NCBI GenBank assembly: GCA_965226025.1 | Contig: CBDDCD010000001.1 | Location: 1,550,001-1,614,000, forward strand | DNA: 64,000 nt | Origin: Moanibacter sp965226025 | GTDB taxonomy: Bacteria; Verrucomicrobiota; Verrucomicrobiia; Opitutales; UBA2987 | Direction of reading: 5' to 3' | Shown here: positions 8,191 through 17,257 of the stretch, piece after piece | How positions within the stretch are numbered: position 1 is the stretch's first letter | How the letters are laid out: the number at the start of each line of letters is the position of its first letter | Position numbers and translations under genes: made by a program | Notes under the pieces: generated by a model | Told to the model about the DNA's origin: nothing | Seen by the model: only the letters and a program-made list of their open reading frames with translations | The model's database searches: none

Positions 8191-8976
8191 CTAATCAACC
8201 CGCATTTTCCTGGCAAGGGTGGCAACATATAGATCACCGAATCTGTTCAACGGTGTCGATTCGTCATCCCAATCATCTTCATAGAGACCAGTAATGACAA
8301 ATCCGGCTTCGGTCTGACCTCCAATCTGGTCCTCAAGGGTGTGGCCAAACTCGAGAGTCTCCCCTCTCTCGATGATCTCTTTTCTCTTCTCCTCAGGAAG
8401 GCTCCGAATCTCGGAAAAAGGTAACGAATACTTCGCTTCAAAGACTCCTGTTTCTTCAATCTCGTCGTGATCAAAGAGGAAGAACATGGGATTCATGAAT
8501 CCAGCCAACAATCGACCTCCCGGCTTTAGTACTCGAGAGCACTCTCGCCAGACAGGATTCACGCCTTCGACAAAGACATTCGATACGGACTGGAAAATCA
8601 GATCAAATGTCTCGTCCATGAATGCCGAAAGATCAGCCATATCCCCCTGAACCGCCCTTAGATCGAGCGAGTCGCGCTTGGCCACCAACTCATCCTTAGC
8701 CAATTGCTCGTCGGAATTGTCGAAGCTCGTAACTTTTGCACCTGCCGCCGCCAAGATTGGAGCCTGCTGCCCGCCTCCGGAAGCCAAACAGAGGAGATTC
8801 GCTCCCCTTATCTCGCCGAACCAATTCTTCGGGACATTCTTGTTTGGCGTCAGAATGACGTTCCAATCACCGTCTCTCGCGGCTTGAATCTCGGACGAGG
8901 TTACCGGAATTGACCAACGAATTCCTTTCTTCGACATCCGGTTCCAGGCATCTCGATTATGGGCTACAATATCCAT
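8191..8976 (-). CDS. Class I SAM-dependent methyltransferase
   Basis: About 261 residues with a Rossmann methyltransferase core: motif I LLCLASGGGQQAPILAAAGA near residue 62, acidic end of strand 2 VTSFDNSDEQL, motif IV DLIFQSVSNVF near 125, and the motif VI loop LKPGGRLLAGFMNP near 153. It belongs to the Methyltransf_11/25 type used on small molecules. The ATG at 8976 (MDIVAHNRDAWN) is preferred to an upstream TTG. It lies 23 bp downstream of the phosphotransferase gene, so the two are probably co-transcribed and could modify the same compound; that link is inference. Confidence 0.88.
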   Translation of the reverse strand: MDIVAHNRDAWNRMSKKGIRWSIPVTSSEIQAARDGDWNVILTPNKNVPKNWFGEIRGANLLCLASGGGQQAPILAAAGAKVTSFDNSDEQLAKDELVAKRDSLDLRAVQGDMADLSAFMDETFDLIFQSVSNVFVEGVNPVWRECSRVLKPGGRLLAGFMNPMFFLFDHDEIEETGVFEAKYSLPFSEIRSLPEEKRKEIIERGETLEFGHTLEDQIGGQTEAGFVITGLYEDDWDDESTPLNRFGDLYVATLARKMRVD

Positions 8977-8999
8977 GCTCTCCAACTGGACCGAGGGGA

Positions 9000-9953
9000 C
9001 TACGAACCGCCGATACCGCTACCTCCGCCCTTCACTTCTTTCCCAGTCAACTTCTCAAACTGCGAAACCAGGTGGAAGGCCCTTTCGAGGGCGAATCCGA
9101 TATAGCGGTTACCGTCGATTCCATTGATCTCTCCGTTCCAGTAGGCGTAGTGAAGGTAGTTTCTAATCTCGTTCCAAATCAAGGAAGCTTCGTCGTAGTC
9201 ACAATATTTCCGGTACCCTGAAAGACAGCTTTCTCGGTTTGCGAGAGGGCGAAGAAAGCTAAAACCCGCTCGGGCAACCACCGTCCAGCCAAGATCGAAC
9301 TCTCGCCATCCGATTCCACAGGATTCCCAGTCCACCACTCCGGAAATCTGCCACTCATTGAATAGCACGTTCATAAAATGGTGGTCTCCATGAGTGAAAA
9401 CGCGAAACCGATCAGTCGGCTCGTTTTCCCTGAGGAACAAAAATAGTTCCCCGTACCGCTTCTCCTTTTTCCAGACCTTTCGCGAATGTTTCATTCTAAA
9501 ACTCTCGTCAGAGAGGAACTGATGGACCCCGCCCCCAGCTTCAGGGGCCGCCGACCACTCCAAATCCAAGCCATGGATCTTTGCCAGGCTCTCTCCAATC
9601 CGACGCGCATACAGGTTTGATGCATTTATTCTTTCTCCTTCGTCCACCTCACGAAGTAGATCAGGCGCCGAGGTACCCTGGATTCTTCCTACGGCCACAT
9701 ATGACGGATTCCGAGAACTCGACCCATATACTCGCGGCACCGGAATTCCAAACTCAGAAAGAGCAGCCAGTGCAGGTCCTTCGTTTCTCGATACATCCTC
9801 CTCTTTCTGGTATATCTTGATGAAGAGCTCCAGAGGCTCTCCTTCATTCGTTGCTTCACAGAGATACATTTGGTTGGAAGACCATTTAGTCTTCTCGATC
9901 ACTCTCTCGATCTTCAGCCCCTCGGGCAGGTCAAGGTCCGGTAGGTCGGTCAT
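9000..9953 (-). CDS. APH-family phosphotransferase
   Basis: Aminoglycoside/choline kinase-like fold, about 317 residues. The catalytic loop HGDHHFMNVLFN near residue 205 (HGDxxxxN) and the metal-binding ISGVVDWES about 12 residues later are intact, with a helical C-terminal lobe. The ATG at 9953 has GAGGATT upstream and is preferred to a TTG 14 codons earlier. Family members phosphorylate small molecules or antibiotics using ATP. It is the first gene of a two-gene unit with the methyltransferase at 8191-8976. Confidence 0.87.
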   Translation of the reverse strand: MTDLPDLDLPEGLKIERVIEKTKWSSNQMYLCEATNEGEPLELFIKIYQKEEDVSRNEGPALAALSEFGIPVPRVYGSSSRNPSYVAVGRIQGTSAPDLLREVDEGERINASNLYARRIGESLAKIHGLDLEWSAAPEAGGGVHQFLSDESFRMKHSRKVWKKEKRYGELFLFLRENEPTDRFRVFTHGDHHFMNVLFNEWQISGVVDWESCGIGWREFDLGWTVVARAGFSFLRPLANRESCLSGYRKYCDYDEASLIWNEIRNYLHYAYWNGEINGIDGNRYIGFALERAFHLVSQFEKLTGKEVKGGGSGIGGS

Positions 9954-10027
9954 TTCCGAATCCTCGATTTCTCTCCTCTTCCGGAACGATCGCAAACGGG
10001 CTCAATCCTCGATCTTGCAATCAGAGT

Positions 10028-10150
10028 TGGTCCGCGTCCCCCCGTCTTCGGACCCGGCCTGCCGGGGGTCTTCGCCGAGGTGTACCGGACGCGGAACGAA
10101 CTCGGATTTGCAGGTCGAGCTCATGCCGTGCCGGGACGGCCCGGCCCACC
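10028..10150 (+). repeat. GGTCCG...GGCCCACC repeat, copy A
   Basis: Starts GGTCCGCGTCC, contains GGACGCGGAACG and GAGCTCATGCCGTGCCGGG, and ends ACGGCCCGGCCCACC. Copies at 35620-35700, 58641-58716 and a degenerate one at 50969-51030 share the head and GTCCGG/ACGCGGAAC; the 35.6 kb copy also shares the CCGTGCCGGGACGGC hairpin. Confidence 0.65.
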
Positions 10151-10232
10151 TTCTCTCACCACCATAAATCAACGCGGATTTCACGTGGAATTGGCCGAAT
10201 CGGAGGAGAGAATACTTCCTCACCGGGCCGAG

Positions 10233-12119
10233 CTAACTTTCACCATCAGCATTCGGCGGGTGGAAGTTGATCTGAACCGAACGGTCAAATGCCGTCACGG
10301 CGGCCTCGGTCAAACCGGCATTTTCCTGCAGGTCGATCGCTTCCAGTTTGGGCAATGCGGCCAGGCATCGAACACCATCATCGGTGATATGGTTGCAACC
10401 ATAGAGGAGCAGCGACTCGAGGGCCGGCATTCGGGCCAGCAGTTCCAAGCTGCGATCGGTTATATCGGACATCCAGATCCTGTAGCTTCGGAGTTTCGAA
10501 GCATGCTCTGCAAGATACTCCGTCGATCGATCGCCCGTTTTCTGGACCCGTTTATCATTCTCCACCTTTCGCAGACAATACATGTTTGTGAGTTCTTCGA
10601 GATTTGGGATCCGCGCGATATGACGGAACGCTTCGTCGGTGAAGACATTCTCGTTGGCGGTCCGGAAGTTGCGCAGAGCTTTGAAGTCCTTCAAGCACGA
10701 CAGACCGGAGTCCGGCAGATTTCGACTACCGATCGAGAGTTTTGTCAGGTTGGGCATCCTTGCCAAAGTCGCCAGACCTCGTGGTGTGAGATTGTGATAC
10801 TTTCCCAAAAACAAATCAGTGATCTGCTCAGCCCCGGCCAATTCCTTGAGCCCCTCTTCCCCGGCCGCGGCATCCCAAAGACTCACGCCCGTTATTCTCG
10901 GCATATCCTTTACGCCGGCCAGGAACAGGTCCGTAACAAGCCTTCCTGGTAGCTCGAATCCATCGAGCCGCGTCATCTTTGTGATGTGCACACCGCCGGC
11001 CTCCGTGATGAGCCGACTCTTGTCGTAGAAAGTGTCGAGCGCGAGCTGGGTCACACCGTCGAGCTGGGCAAGATGCACCAGACCGGAGTCCGTGATTCTA
11101 TCCCCGCCAATTCCAAGATAGCCCGTATCCGGTCCACGGTAAGCGTCGATCTTGTGGGTGGGTCGCCCCTCCTTCCAAGACCGCAAGGCAGGATACTCCG
11201 GAAGGAGAGCCAACCCCGCGTCGGTGGTGCTCCTTCCCAACGTGAGGTTTGCCAGTTCGGGGTTTTCCAACAACGTTTGGAGCGCTCCATCACCGCAGTC
11301 AGTCCGTCCGAGCGTGACAAGCTCCAGCCTTCGATGCGACTTCAGGTGGGCAACACCCGCATCGGTGATCTGTGGATTCACATCCAGACGCAACACACGC
11401 AGATTTGGGAGTGAAACGAGCGCCTCGAGAGACTCATTCGTGATTCCCTCCATTCCCCGTAGAGCTAGATACTCCAGACGTGAGAGGCGTGCCAGGTCTT
11501 TCATCCCCGCCGTCGTAATGTTCACACAACTCGCAAGGTCCAGGTAGACGAGGTGCTCCAGCTCTCCTATCAAGCGCATCGCTGCATCATCGGCCTTGCC
11601 TCGCGCATGCAACCCCGGAGCACGGCGCTCCCTGATCTCATCAACCACCGTCTCCCAGCGGCCGTCAGGCAGGTCGCTCCACGGTTCGATGAACCACACT
11701 CGCGACGGCGGAACGTCTACCGTGGCGCCACCCGCGGTTGTACCGCCCATAGTATGCTCAATGCCGCCGGCCGGATCATTGTCGCCGTCCGGATCGACCC
11801 ATCCGATCTGCAGGGGACGCGGCGAACGCACAGAAACCGAATCGAAGGGAGCGCCCACGGCTTTTCCCTTTGCCCTCATGCGGGCCTCGACGAATGCTTT
11901 TAGTTTGGGCCAGCTGGCGAAGCCCGAGGCCCGCGCCATCACGAGCTGCGAATCACTCAGTTTGAAGGTCTCCGCGCTCGCGTCGCGGTAGTGGATGTTG
12001 AACAAGGCCCTTGCCTCAGTTGCGCCCGCCCGAAAATTGCGGAGCAGTTCTTTGGCGCGACGCCTAACTTGGGCCAGATCGTCGTGGGGTCGAAGGTGCG
12101 AATCAGAATACTGCGTCAT
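10233..12119 (-). CDS. Leucine-rich-repeat protein with QLK/SW N-terminal module
   Basis: About 628 residues. Residues 10-75 form a small module with the pattern QVRRRAKELLRNF ... SDSQLVMARASGFASWPKL, also present in the ankyrin protein at 27379. Residues 90-160 form a linker (QIGWVDPDGDNDPAGG, then RVWFIEPWSDLPDGRWE). Residues 165-600 are cysteine-containing LRRs of the LVYLDLASCVNITTAGMKDL type, ending RSVQINFHPP. Linker, repeats and C-terminus match the ECF sigma-LRR gene at 39317-41122. ATG 12119 has AAAGGAA ahead of it; an upstream in-frame extension covers the repeat leader and is unlikely to be translated. Cytoplasmic, no signal peptide; probably a binding scaffold. Confidence 0.85.
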   Translation of the reverse strand: MTQYSDSHLRPHDDLAQVRRRAKELLRNFRAGATEARALFNIHYRDASAETFKLSDSQLVMARASGFASWPKLKAFVEARMRAKGKAVGAPFDSVSVRSPRPLQIGWVDPDGDNDPAGGIEHTMGGTTAGGATVDVPPSRVWFIEPWSDLPDGRWETVVDEIRERRAPGLHARGKADDAAMRLIGELEHLVYLDLASCVNITTAGMKDLARLSRLEYLALRGMEGITNESLEALVSLPNLRVLRLDVNPQITDAGVAHLKSHRRLELVTLGRTDCGDGALQTLLENPELANLTLGRSTTDAGLALLPEYPALRSWKEGRPTHKIDAYRGPDTGYLGIGGDRITDSGLVHLAQLDGVTQLALDTFYDKSRLITEAGGVHITKMTRLDGFELPGRLVTDLFLAGVKDMPRITGVSLWDAAAGEEGLKELAGAEQITDLFLGKYHNLTPRGLATLARMPNLTKLSIGSRNLPDSGLSCLKDFKALRNFRTANENVFTDEAFRHIARIPNLEELTNMYCLRKVENDKRVQKTGDRSTEYLAEHASKLRSYRIWMSDITDRSLELLARMPALESLLLYGCNHITDDGVRCLAALPKLEAIDLQENAGLTEAAVTAFDRSVQINFHPPNADGES

Positions 12120-12156
12120 GATGAAGTTCCTTTCCGGCCGAAGCCAAATACGCCCA

Positions 12157-12376
12157 GCCTCGAAATCGCAGGCGATTTCCAGGCTAAAAAACAAAAGGGC
12201 ACGGAGGATCTTGATTCCGCGGATGTTGTCGGAAGTAACCGGAGGCAATTTCGTTCATTTTCTGCGAAAACCCGCTCTGCTTCCCTCCTCGGTGGTTCTA
12301 TCTCGAAAAAGGAAATCAGATCTTTGAACCCTATCAAGATCTTCCGTGCCCTTTTGTTGAACAGCCCGCTTTTTGG
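12157..12376 (+). repeat. Composite inverted-repeat element, copy 1
   Basis: Hairpin GAAATCGC-AG-GCGATTTC at 12162-12179, then 26-bp terminal inverted repeats at 12190-12215 (AACAAAAGGGCACGG, GGATCTTGAT) and 12333-12358 (one mismatch), then CAGCCCGCTTTTTGG. The same order occurs reversed at 35220-35516. It lies immediately upstream of the LRR gene and may carry its promoter. Confidence 0.75.
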
Positions 12377-12901
12377 CCAGCATAAGGGAACACGAAGGCA
12401 GGAACAATCTGCCGCAATACCCTCCTCGAAAGTTTGTGAGGAAAGCGCCCTCGGTCCGCTCACTCGGGCAAGGAGTTCATCACTCCAGTTCTCTTAGATT
12501 CGGTCAGGTGGACACCGTCCTCTCCGCGGACTCGACTGCGCCCTGAATCGCAGTGAAGGCATTGCAACGACGGGGTAGGTTCGAGTCAACTCTTCTCAGG
12601 TTTTCGTTCAAGTTCAGCTCTATGGCAGTTGTACTGGGCTTTTCTGGTAAAGGAATGCGCTCCGCCTCGGCGTAGCCCACTAGGGCGGAGACGGGTGAGC
12701 GTTTCTGTAGCCCGGCTTTGATGATCGAATCGTAGAAATCCTCACGGATTCCTCTATACCGGCGATTTCGCAAAGATGCACTGGGCGCGGAAGGTGTGTC
12801 GCATCCTTGCCATAAACGGTGATCATAGACTATCGCCGATTTCATCATGCAGAACGGAGAATCGTATGGGTGGTTCACCGGTCTCTGCCTCCGTCGGATC
12901 C
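12377..12901. other. Intergenic with a REP copy
   Basis: A REP at 12735-12757 (minus: GAGGAATCC-GTGA-GGATTTC) lies in it. Near 12505 CAGGTGGACACCGTCC ... CCGCGGAC resembles a stretch at 14628-14665. A 124-codon minus frame at 12504-12878 runs through the REP and is not credible as a gene. Confidence 0.5.
12735..12757 (-). repeat. GTAG-family REP (head degraded)
   Basis: Minus strand: ATAGAGGAATCC, GTGA, GGATTTC. The stem is intact; the head reads GTATAGAG rather than GTAG. Confidence 0.65.
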
Positions 12902-13561
12902 TTAGATCATTCCCAAAATCCTCTTCAGATCATTTCCATAGAAATGGTCGACGGTGAAATCCGCATCGCTCAGATCCTGGTTTCCCGAGTTAGGATTCAA
13001 GAACCCACACGTGATCATCCCGGCGGCATTGGCGCCTCGGACTCCGTGGGGTGAGTCCTCGATCACGAGACAGGACTCAGGGTCAACAGACAGTCTCTTC
13101 GCCGCCAGAAGAAAGATGTCCGGTGCCGGCTTTCCCTCCTCGACGTCATCACCGCTGACCGTGACCTCGAAGAACTGATCCAATTCAGCCTTGCCGAGAA
13201 TCAGCTCAATCAGTTCGGGCGGCGAAGAGGACGCCACGGCAAATGGAATCCCCTCGGTTCTAAGCCGATCGATTAGATCCCTAATTCCGGGGATGGGCGG
13301 TATCGATTTCAGGCCTTCGAATCTGTCAAGCTGAGCCCTCTTCTCGTCACGGATCAATTCCTCGACTGAATGGACTAGCCCGAAATCCCTCTTTATCTCT
13401 CCCCACATTCGAACAGCCGAAGTGCCAACATAACTGAGGTGATGCTCCACAGAAATCTCAACCCCGAGCCGCTTGAAGATTCCCCTGTTGATGGCGACAT
13501 AGATGGGCTCGGTATCCACCAGCACGCCATCCATGTCGAAGATTACACTCTTTAATCTCAT
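12902..13561 (-). CDS. HAD-IA phosphatase (beta-PGM-like)
   Basis: 219 residues with all four HAD motifs: VIFDMDGVLVDTEP at residues 6-19 (nucleophile Asp8 and acid Asp10), AVASSSPP (motif II) near 113, the Lys in EEGKPAPDIF (motif III) near 148, and VIEDSPHGVRGA (motif IV) near 169. A helical cap occupies 20-90. Similar to beta-phosphoglucomutase and small sugar-phosphate phosphatases; the exact substrate cannot be told. ATG at 13561. The gene begins 36 bp after the stop of the ankyrin gene in the same direction and could share its transcript. Confidence 0.9.
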   Translation of the reverse strand: MRLKSVIFDMDGVLVDTEPIYVAINRGIFKRLGVEISVEHHLSYVGTSAVRMWGEIKRDFGLVHSVEELIRDEKRAQLDRFEGLKSIPPIPGIRDLIDRLRTEGIPFAVASSSPPELIELILGKAELDQFFEVTVSGDDVEEGKPAPDIFLLAAKRLSVDPESCLVIEDSPHGVRGANAAGMITCGFLNPNSGNQDLSDADFTVDHFYGNDLKRILGMI

Positions 13562-13596
13562 CTCCTGCCTCGCTGCACTAAGCCCAACCGCCGAAA

Positions 13597-14547
13597 CTAA
13601 CCAGCAGCTATGCTTTTCCGCAATAGTTCAACGGAGGATGCTGTGTTTCGCCAAACAGGACCATTTTGGAACTTCAGAGCAAACTCCATTGGCGTCACCT
13701 TCAAGGTCTGTCCTTCGCACGACGATGCGCCCGTTTCGAATCGGACGTTCGCCCTAACGTTCAGATCTGCGCCTCCTTCGAGGAGGAATTTCAAGAAGGG
13801 CATACAGGCGCCTTCAGGATCACGGAGTGTCCAAGAGGCAACCGTGTGGTAGATCGGAGTCTGTCCGCCTATTCCTTCCACGTCCAGTGTGGCTGGGACA
13901 TTGATTTCCGCGCGCTTCGCTAGCAGTAGCCTGCCGATCTCGACTTCATTATAGTCGGCCGCGATATGCAACAGAGTCGGACTCCCGCGATTGAGAGGGA
14001 GCCAGAGGTAGTCCACTTCATCGAATCGCTGATCCACAAGGTCAGGATTCGCCTCGATCAGGAGTTCGAGTTCGTCCGTCCGACCCAGGTGGATGGCCAT
14101 GACCGCGTCGTGTTGATCATGCTTCGCTCCCGCGGCGAGTAACATCTCGACGACCTCGTATTTGTTTGGTGAGCGTACATAGGTGCCCAGAGCCATACCG
14201 AGGGGAGAAGCAAAGGTGTCCTTCGAAAATGACCCTTCAAGGTTAGGATTAGCGCCGTGGTCGAGAAGAAAGCGCACTCCGTCAGGATTGAGGAACTCAC
14301 AAGAGGCGAGAATGACTGGCCCATAATCACCTCCATATGCGCCATTCACGTTCGCCCCGTGCTCGACCAGATAGTCCGCTACTCCGAGATGCTTCATGCA
14401 TGTCGCTCGCGCCAGCGCGAAGTCCAGCACCCCTTGTTCACAGCGGCCGGGGTCAACGAGTCTGCGAGTTTCTCCAATGTCGCCCCGGTTGGCGGCGTCA
14501 CCCAACTGTTCCAGGCAGGGACGGGGCAGGAGTTGCTTTGCACTCAT
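13597..14547 (-). CDS. Ankyrin-repeat protein
   Basis: About 316 residues, almost entirely ankyrin repeats: LVEHGANVNGAYGGDYGPVI, FLLDHGANPNL, MLLAAGAKHD, HIAADYNEVEIGRLLLAKRA, FLLEGGADLNV. It resembles the ankyrin half of the protein at 27379-28641 (same order YGPVILASCEFLNPDGVRFL / YGPILLGPCEFHNPIAIRFL) but lacks the QLK/SW N-terminal module. ATG 14547 has AGAAAGGAAG upstream; the leader resembles those of the 10233 and 27379 genes. No export signal. Probably a protein-binding scaffold; the target is unknown. Confidence 0.85.
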   Translation of the reverse strand: MSAKQLLPRPCLEQLGDAANRGDIGETRRLVDPGRCEQGVLDFALARATCMKHLGVADYLVEHGANVNGAYGGDYGPVILASCEFLNPDGVRFLLDHGANPNLEGSFSKDTFASPLGMALGTYVRSPNKYEVVEMLLAAGAKHDQHDAVMAIHLGRTDELELLIEANPDLVDQRFDEVDYLWLPLNRGSPTLLHIAADYNEVEIGRLLLAKRAEINVPATLDVEGIGGQTPIYHTVASWTLRDPEGACMPFLKFLLEGGADLNVRANVRFETGASSCEGQTLKVTPMEFALKFQNGPVWRNTASSVELLRKSIAAG

Positions 14548-14600
14548 CACGAACTTCCTTTCTTGTTTAGCCTGGCGTCCGCCTAATACAGGCTGAAAGA
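14548..14600 (-). promoter_or_regulatory. Leader shared with other repeat-protein genes
   Basis: Minus strand: CTGTATTAGGCGGACGCCAG, GCTAAACAAGAAAGGA, then the start. The 27379 gene has CTGTATTGCAGACTTCAGGC, GTAAAAGGAG; the LRR gene has GTATTTGGC, GGCCGGAAAGGA. Common origin or common regulation are both possible. Confidence 0.4.
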
Positions 14601-14759
14601 AGGTTCGAACCTTCGTCATGTGTGACAGGTGGGCACGGCCCTATCCGCGGACGGGTTGCGTCCTGCTACGCGCTGAGGATATTAATCCGGTTAGTCATAG
14701 GAGTGTCAACCGATAATCCACTTGGCAGTATTTGGAGAACAGACCGATCGCCGAAGAAT

Positions 14760-14833
14760 GTAGGAGTTCGCTCGCGAACGATTTGCCGGTTCGATTTTCC
14801 CAGCTGGTTCAACCCGCGCAAGCGCGGTCCTAC
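14760..14833. repeat. Convergent pair of GTAGGA REPs
   Basis: Plus copy GTAGGAGTTCGCTCGCGAAC at 14760-14779 (stem GTTCGC-TC-GCGAAC) faces a minus copy GTAGGACCGCGCTTGCGCGG at 14813-14833. Same head and loop, different stems that each pair. Confidence 0.75.
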
Positions 14834-14896
14834 ATGCCTTGGTCCCTTGTTCAATCAGTTCCTGGTGGATAATTCAGAAGCCTCGGGACCTCCGCA

Positions 14897-15247
14897 TCAA
14901 GCCCCTGGCCAATCCGCACCTGCTCCCGGCCCTAGCATATGCCAGTGCATGTGCGGGGTCACTCCGGGAGCTGCAGCATTAGCTCGCACGTAGAAGCCCT
15001 CACCATCCAGAAGACCCAGAGAAGCCGCGGACACTTGAATCGCCCGGACCATCGACTTCAGAAGCTCTCCATCAAGGGCACTCTCGTCGAGCAGTGAAGG
15101 GACGTGACTCTTGGGGATCACGACGACGTGTATCTCGGCCGCCGGTCTCGGATGGTGGAAGGCGAGAACCTGGGCATCCTCGTATACGCGCTCCACGTCG
15201 AGCTTCCCCGAGAGAACGTCTTCGCAATACCAGTCACGCCGAGCCAT
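14897..15247 (-). CDS. HIT-family (histidine triad) protein
   Basis: 116 residues, the normal size of an HINT-type protein. The histidine triad is PHMHWHMLGPG near residue 100 (H-x-H-x-H followed by hydrophobics), and the N-terminal half has FHHPRPAAEIHVVVIPKSHV, typical of the fold. HIT proteins bind nucleotides and hydrolyse nucleoside phosphoramidates or dinucleotides. ATG 15247. It stands alone, with 350 bp of repeat-rich DNA downstream and 600 bp upstream. Confidence 0.9.
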   Translation of the reverse strand: MARRDWYCEDVLSGKLDVERVYEDAQVLAFHHPRPAAEIHVVVIPKSHVPSLLDESALDGELLKSMVRAIQVSAASLGLLDGEGFYVRANAAAPGVTPHMHWHMLGPGAGADWPGA

Positions 15248-15845
15248 AAGACCACCGATTCTCTACAGATTACTACGCCTCGCTCTATAGGATCAAGATT
15301 GCAGATCAGAAGCCACGCCCAACCAACGCCGACCGCAGAAGTTTCACTCTCGACTGATCCGGAATACAAGCAGGAGTGGGCCGTGACCTCCCGATCGGCG
15401 GAGCTCACGGCAGGCGGGGCGCGGCAATTAACTCGGAGTCAGACCAATTGTAAACTTCAATGCTGATGCGAGTTTTCGGGCCAGGGATTATCGGGAATCT
15501 GCATGAAAAACTACCTCAATAATGGAGGGGCGATGGCCCTCGAGCCCTGTGCGGTATAAGACCAACATCTCCGCTCCCGCTTTACCGGCGGATCATCCTA
15601 GCAAAGCGATATTACGAGACCGAAAACGACGGTGAATCGGGGGCTCGAGGGCCCTCGCCTCTCCAATCTAGCCCCGACATTTCACACACTTCGTAGCGAG
15701 ACTGCGTAGAGTGCTGCGTATCAATGCCTTTGCGCATGCCGACGGGCAACAGCGTGTTGTGACCCTCTGAGGTCGTCGGGCAATGGAAGGCTTTGAGACG
15801 CAGTGCTATCCGCGGTCGCAGCAGAAGGTTTGCGCAATGTTCAGG
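15248..15845. other. 600-bp intergenic region holding a BIME-like element
   Basis: No credible gene. The main content is the inverted-repeat element at 15521-15667, described separately. The remainder shows no pattern I can name. Confidence 0.5.
15521..15667. repeat. GGGGCGAGG-CCCTCGAGCCC inverted pair, copy A
   Basis: Left arm AATGGAGGGGCGATGG + CCCTCGAGCCC at 15521-15547; right arm is its imperfect complement at 15641-15667, with about 93 bp between. A second pair with cleaner arms is at 26995-27095. Confidence 0.75.
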
Positions 15846-16607
15846 CTAAATCCTCCTAATAACGACGATCGGCCTATCGATCTCCTTGGTCCCATCGAGC
15901 GGTTGCCCTAGATCCCAGTTATTCCACCATCCCACGAATTCGAAGGCGCTGTGGTTCGAGATTAGCTGCAGGAATTCCTGGGGATAGATCTCCCGATGGA
16001 TCGATACTTCCCGCAACTCCATTGAGGAGCCTTTCTCTTCGACCTCCAGCTCGAGCATTTCCTCAACCGTCTGTTCAACCGTATCGGAAGGCTCATACTT
16101 ACAGGTTGTCCGGACTGTGATGTCCTCTTTGGTCATCGTCCAAGATGACGCGCGTGTATTCGTAGGGGCAAAATTCAGACACCAGTCCAGCAGGTAGAGG
16201 CCCCCGAATTTGAGCGCACGTCCGACCGTTTCGAAATGGGACTGCAATTCGTGCGTGTCTCTAGCGCAGAGAGATCCGAGAAGAATGTAGACGAAATCCA
16301 CGGGGTCATCCAACTGGAAATCCATCATGCTTGCGCAGCTAAAGCTGGATTGTGCCTTCACCCTGGTTGCCTTCTTCTGCGCATAATTCAGCATCGGACG
16401 GCTCAGGTCGACGCCAACGTAGCTGTATCCCCGACTCGTCAATTCCTCCAGGTGAGGGGCAGGACCGCAGGCTAGCTCCAGCATCCGAGAGACCTCGATC
16501 TTGCTATGCTCCTCAATCAGCGCCTCAAATACGTCGACCTCGGCCGGAATGTCCCGGAACGAAAACGCGATCTCGTAGTATTTGGGATTATCGTAGACTT
16601 CGCCCAC
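15846..16607 (-). CDS. Class I SAM-dependent methyltransferase
   Basis: 253 residues. Motif I is MLELACGPAPHLEELTSRGY near residue 42, with YVGVDLSRPMLNYAQKK (acidic residue for SAM ribose) near 63. The central VDFVYILLGSLCA (motif IV region) and ALKFGGLYLLDWCLNF follow. The second half (SSMELREVSIHREIYPQEFLQL) resembles the C-terminal part of small-molecule methyltransferases that end in a beta-rich region. Start is GTG at 16607; no better ATG is nearby. Its 5' side abuts the degraded kinase gene, in the same direction. Confidence 0.85.
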   Translation of the reverse strand: MGEVYDNPKYYEIAFSFRDIPAEVDVFEALIEEHSKIEVSRMLELACGPAPHLEELTSRGYSYVGVDLSRPMLNYAQKKATRVKAQSSFSCASMMDFQLDDPVDFVYILLGSLCARDTHELQSHFETVGRALKFGGLYLLDWCLNFAPTNTRASSWTMTKEDITVRTTCKYEPSDTVEQTVEEMLELEVEEKGSSMELREVSIHREIYPQEFLQLISNHSAFEFVGWWNNWDLGQPLDGTKEIDRPIVVIRRI

Positions 16608-16646
16608 AGAGCCTTCAGACAGAACTCTCTTTGACCTACTTTGCGA

Positions 16647-17190
16647 CTACAACCGGACAAAATCCTCTCCTCTCGGCAAGCTTTGACCCCAGATTTCCCG
16701 GATTACACAGATTTCTAATCCGGGTAATCTGTGGTTGATCTTCCTCTCCGCGCACTCCTGGGTGCTTGCAGCGCATGGTTTGTGCTCTGAATTATCTATC
16801 AGCCTGAATTCCTCATCTTCATCGAACTCCTCTTTCAGTTTCTCCATTCGGTTAAAACTCTCCCCGCTGATGTAACCTCCCTCTCCAGCCAGATTATCAT
16901 TCCTTTCCTTGATTCGCTCCAGTCGAATGTCGCTCGGACACTCGACCAATAGAAACTGATATCTCAACCCTATTCTCGACAGTTCCCGTCTCGCCTCATC
17001 TCTGAGATCTCGAGTTCCCCAGCCTTCCAGGATGACATCAATACCGAAACTTGTCATTCGCTCGACCTGATTCCAGATCAATCGGTTCACCCGATCACAG
17101 CATTCGCGAAACATCCCTGCTTCGATCTTCTCTCCGTAGACAATGAGGAGCCGCCACTCGTCATGCGAGATGCGGAATGCCAACGGGGAA
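16647..17190 (-). pseudogene. P-loop kinase (AAA_33-like), Walker A lost
   Basis: The frame carries the middle and end of a small P-loop kinase: FRISHDEWRLLIVYG, then IDVILEGWGTRDLRDEARRE, then FLLVECPSDIRLERIKERN and the lid-like GGYISGESFNRMEKLKEEFD. The beginning, which should hold the glycine-rich Walker A, is absent: sequence beyond FRISHDEW (about 17187) is the border of the RAYT copy. Without Walker A it cannot bind ATP normally. Relatives include zeta-toxin/chloramphenicol-phosphotransferase-like kinases. The C-terminus beyond LIDN also reads into intergenic-type sequence. Confidence 0.8.
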
Positions 17191-17257
17191 ATTAAAAAGA
17201 AAGAGTCAGACACTTTTACCTTTACATCTTCATGTCGAATGGGTAGCAAATACCGGA

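Noticed and set aside
12504..12878. 124-codon minus-strand frame
   Set aside because: It runs through a REP copy and repeat-like DNA, has no family resemblance and no ribosome site.
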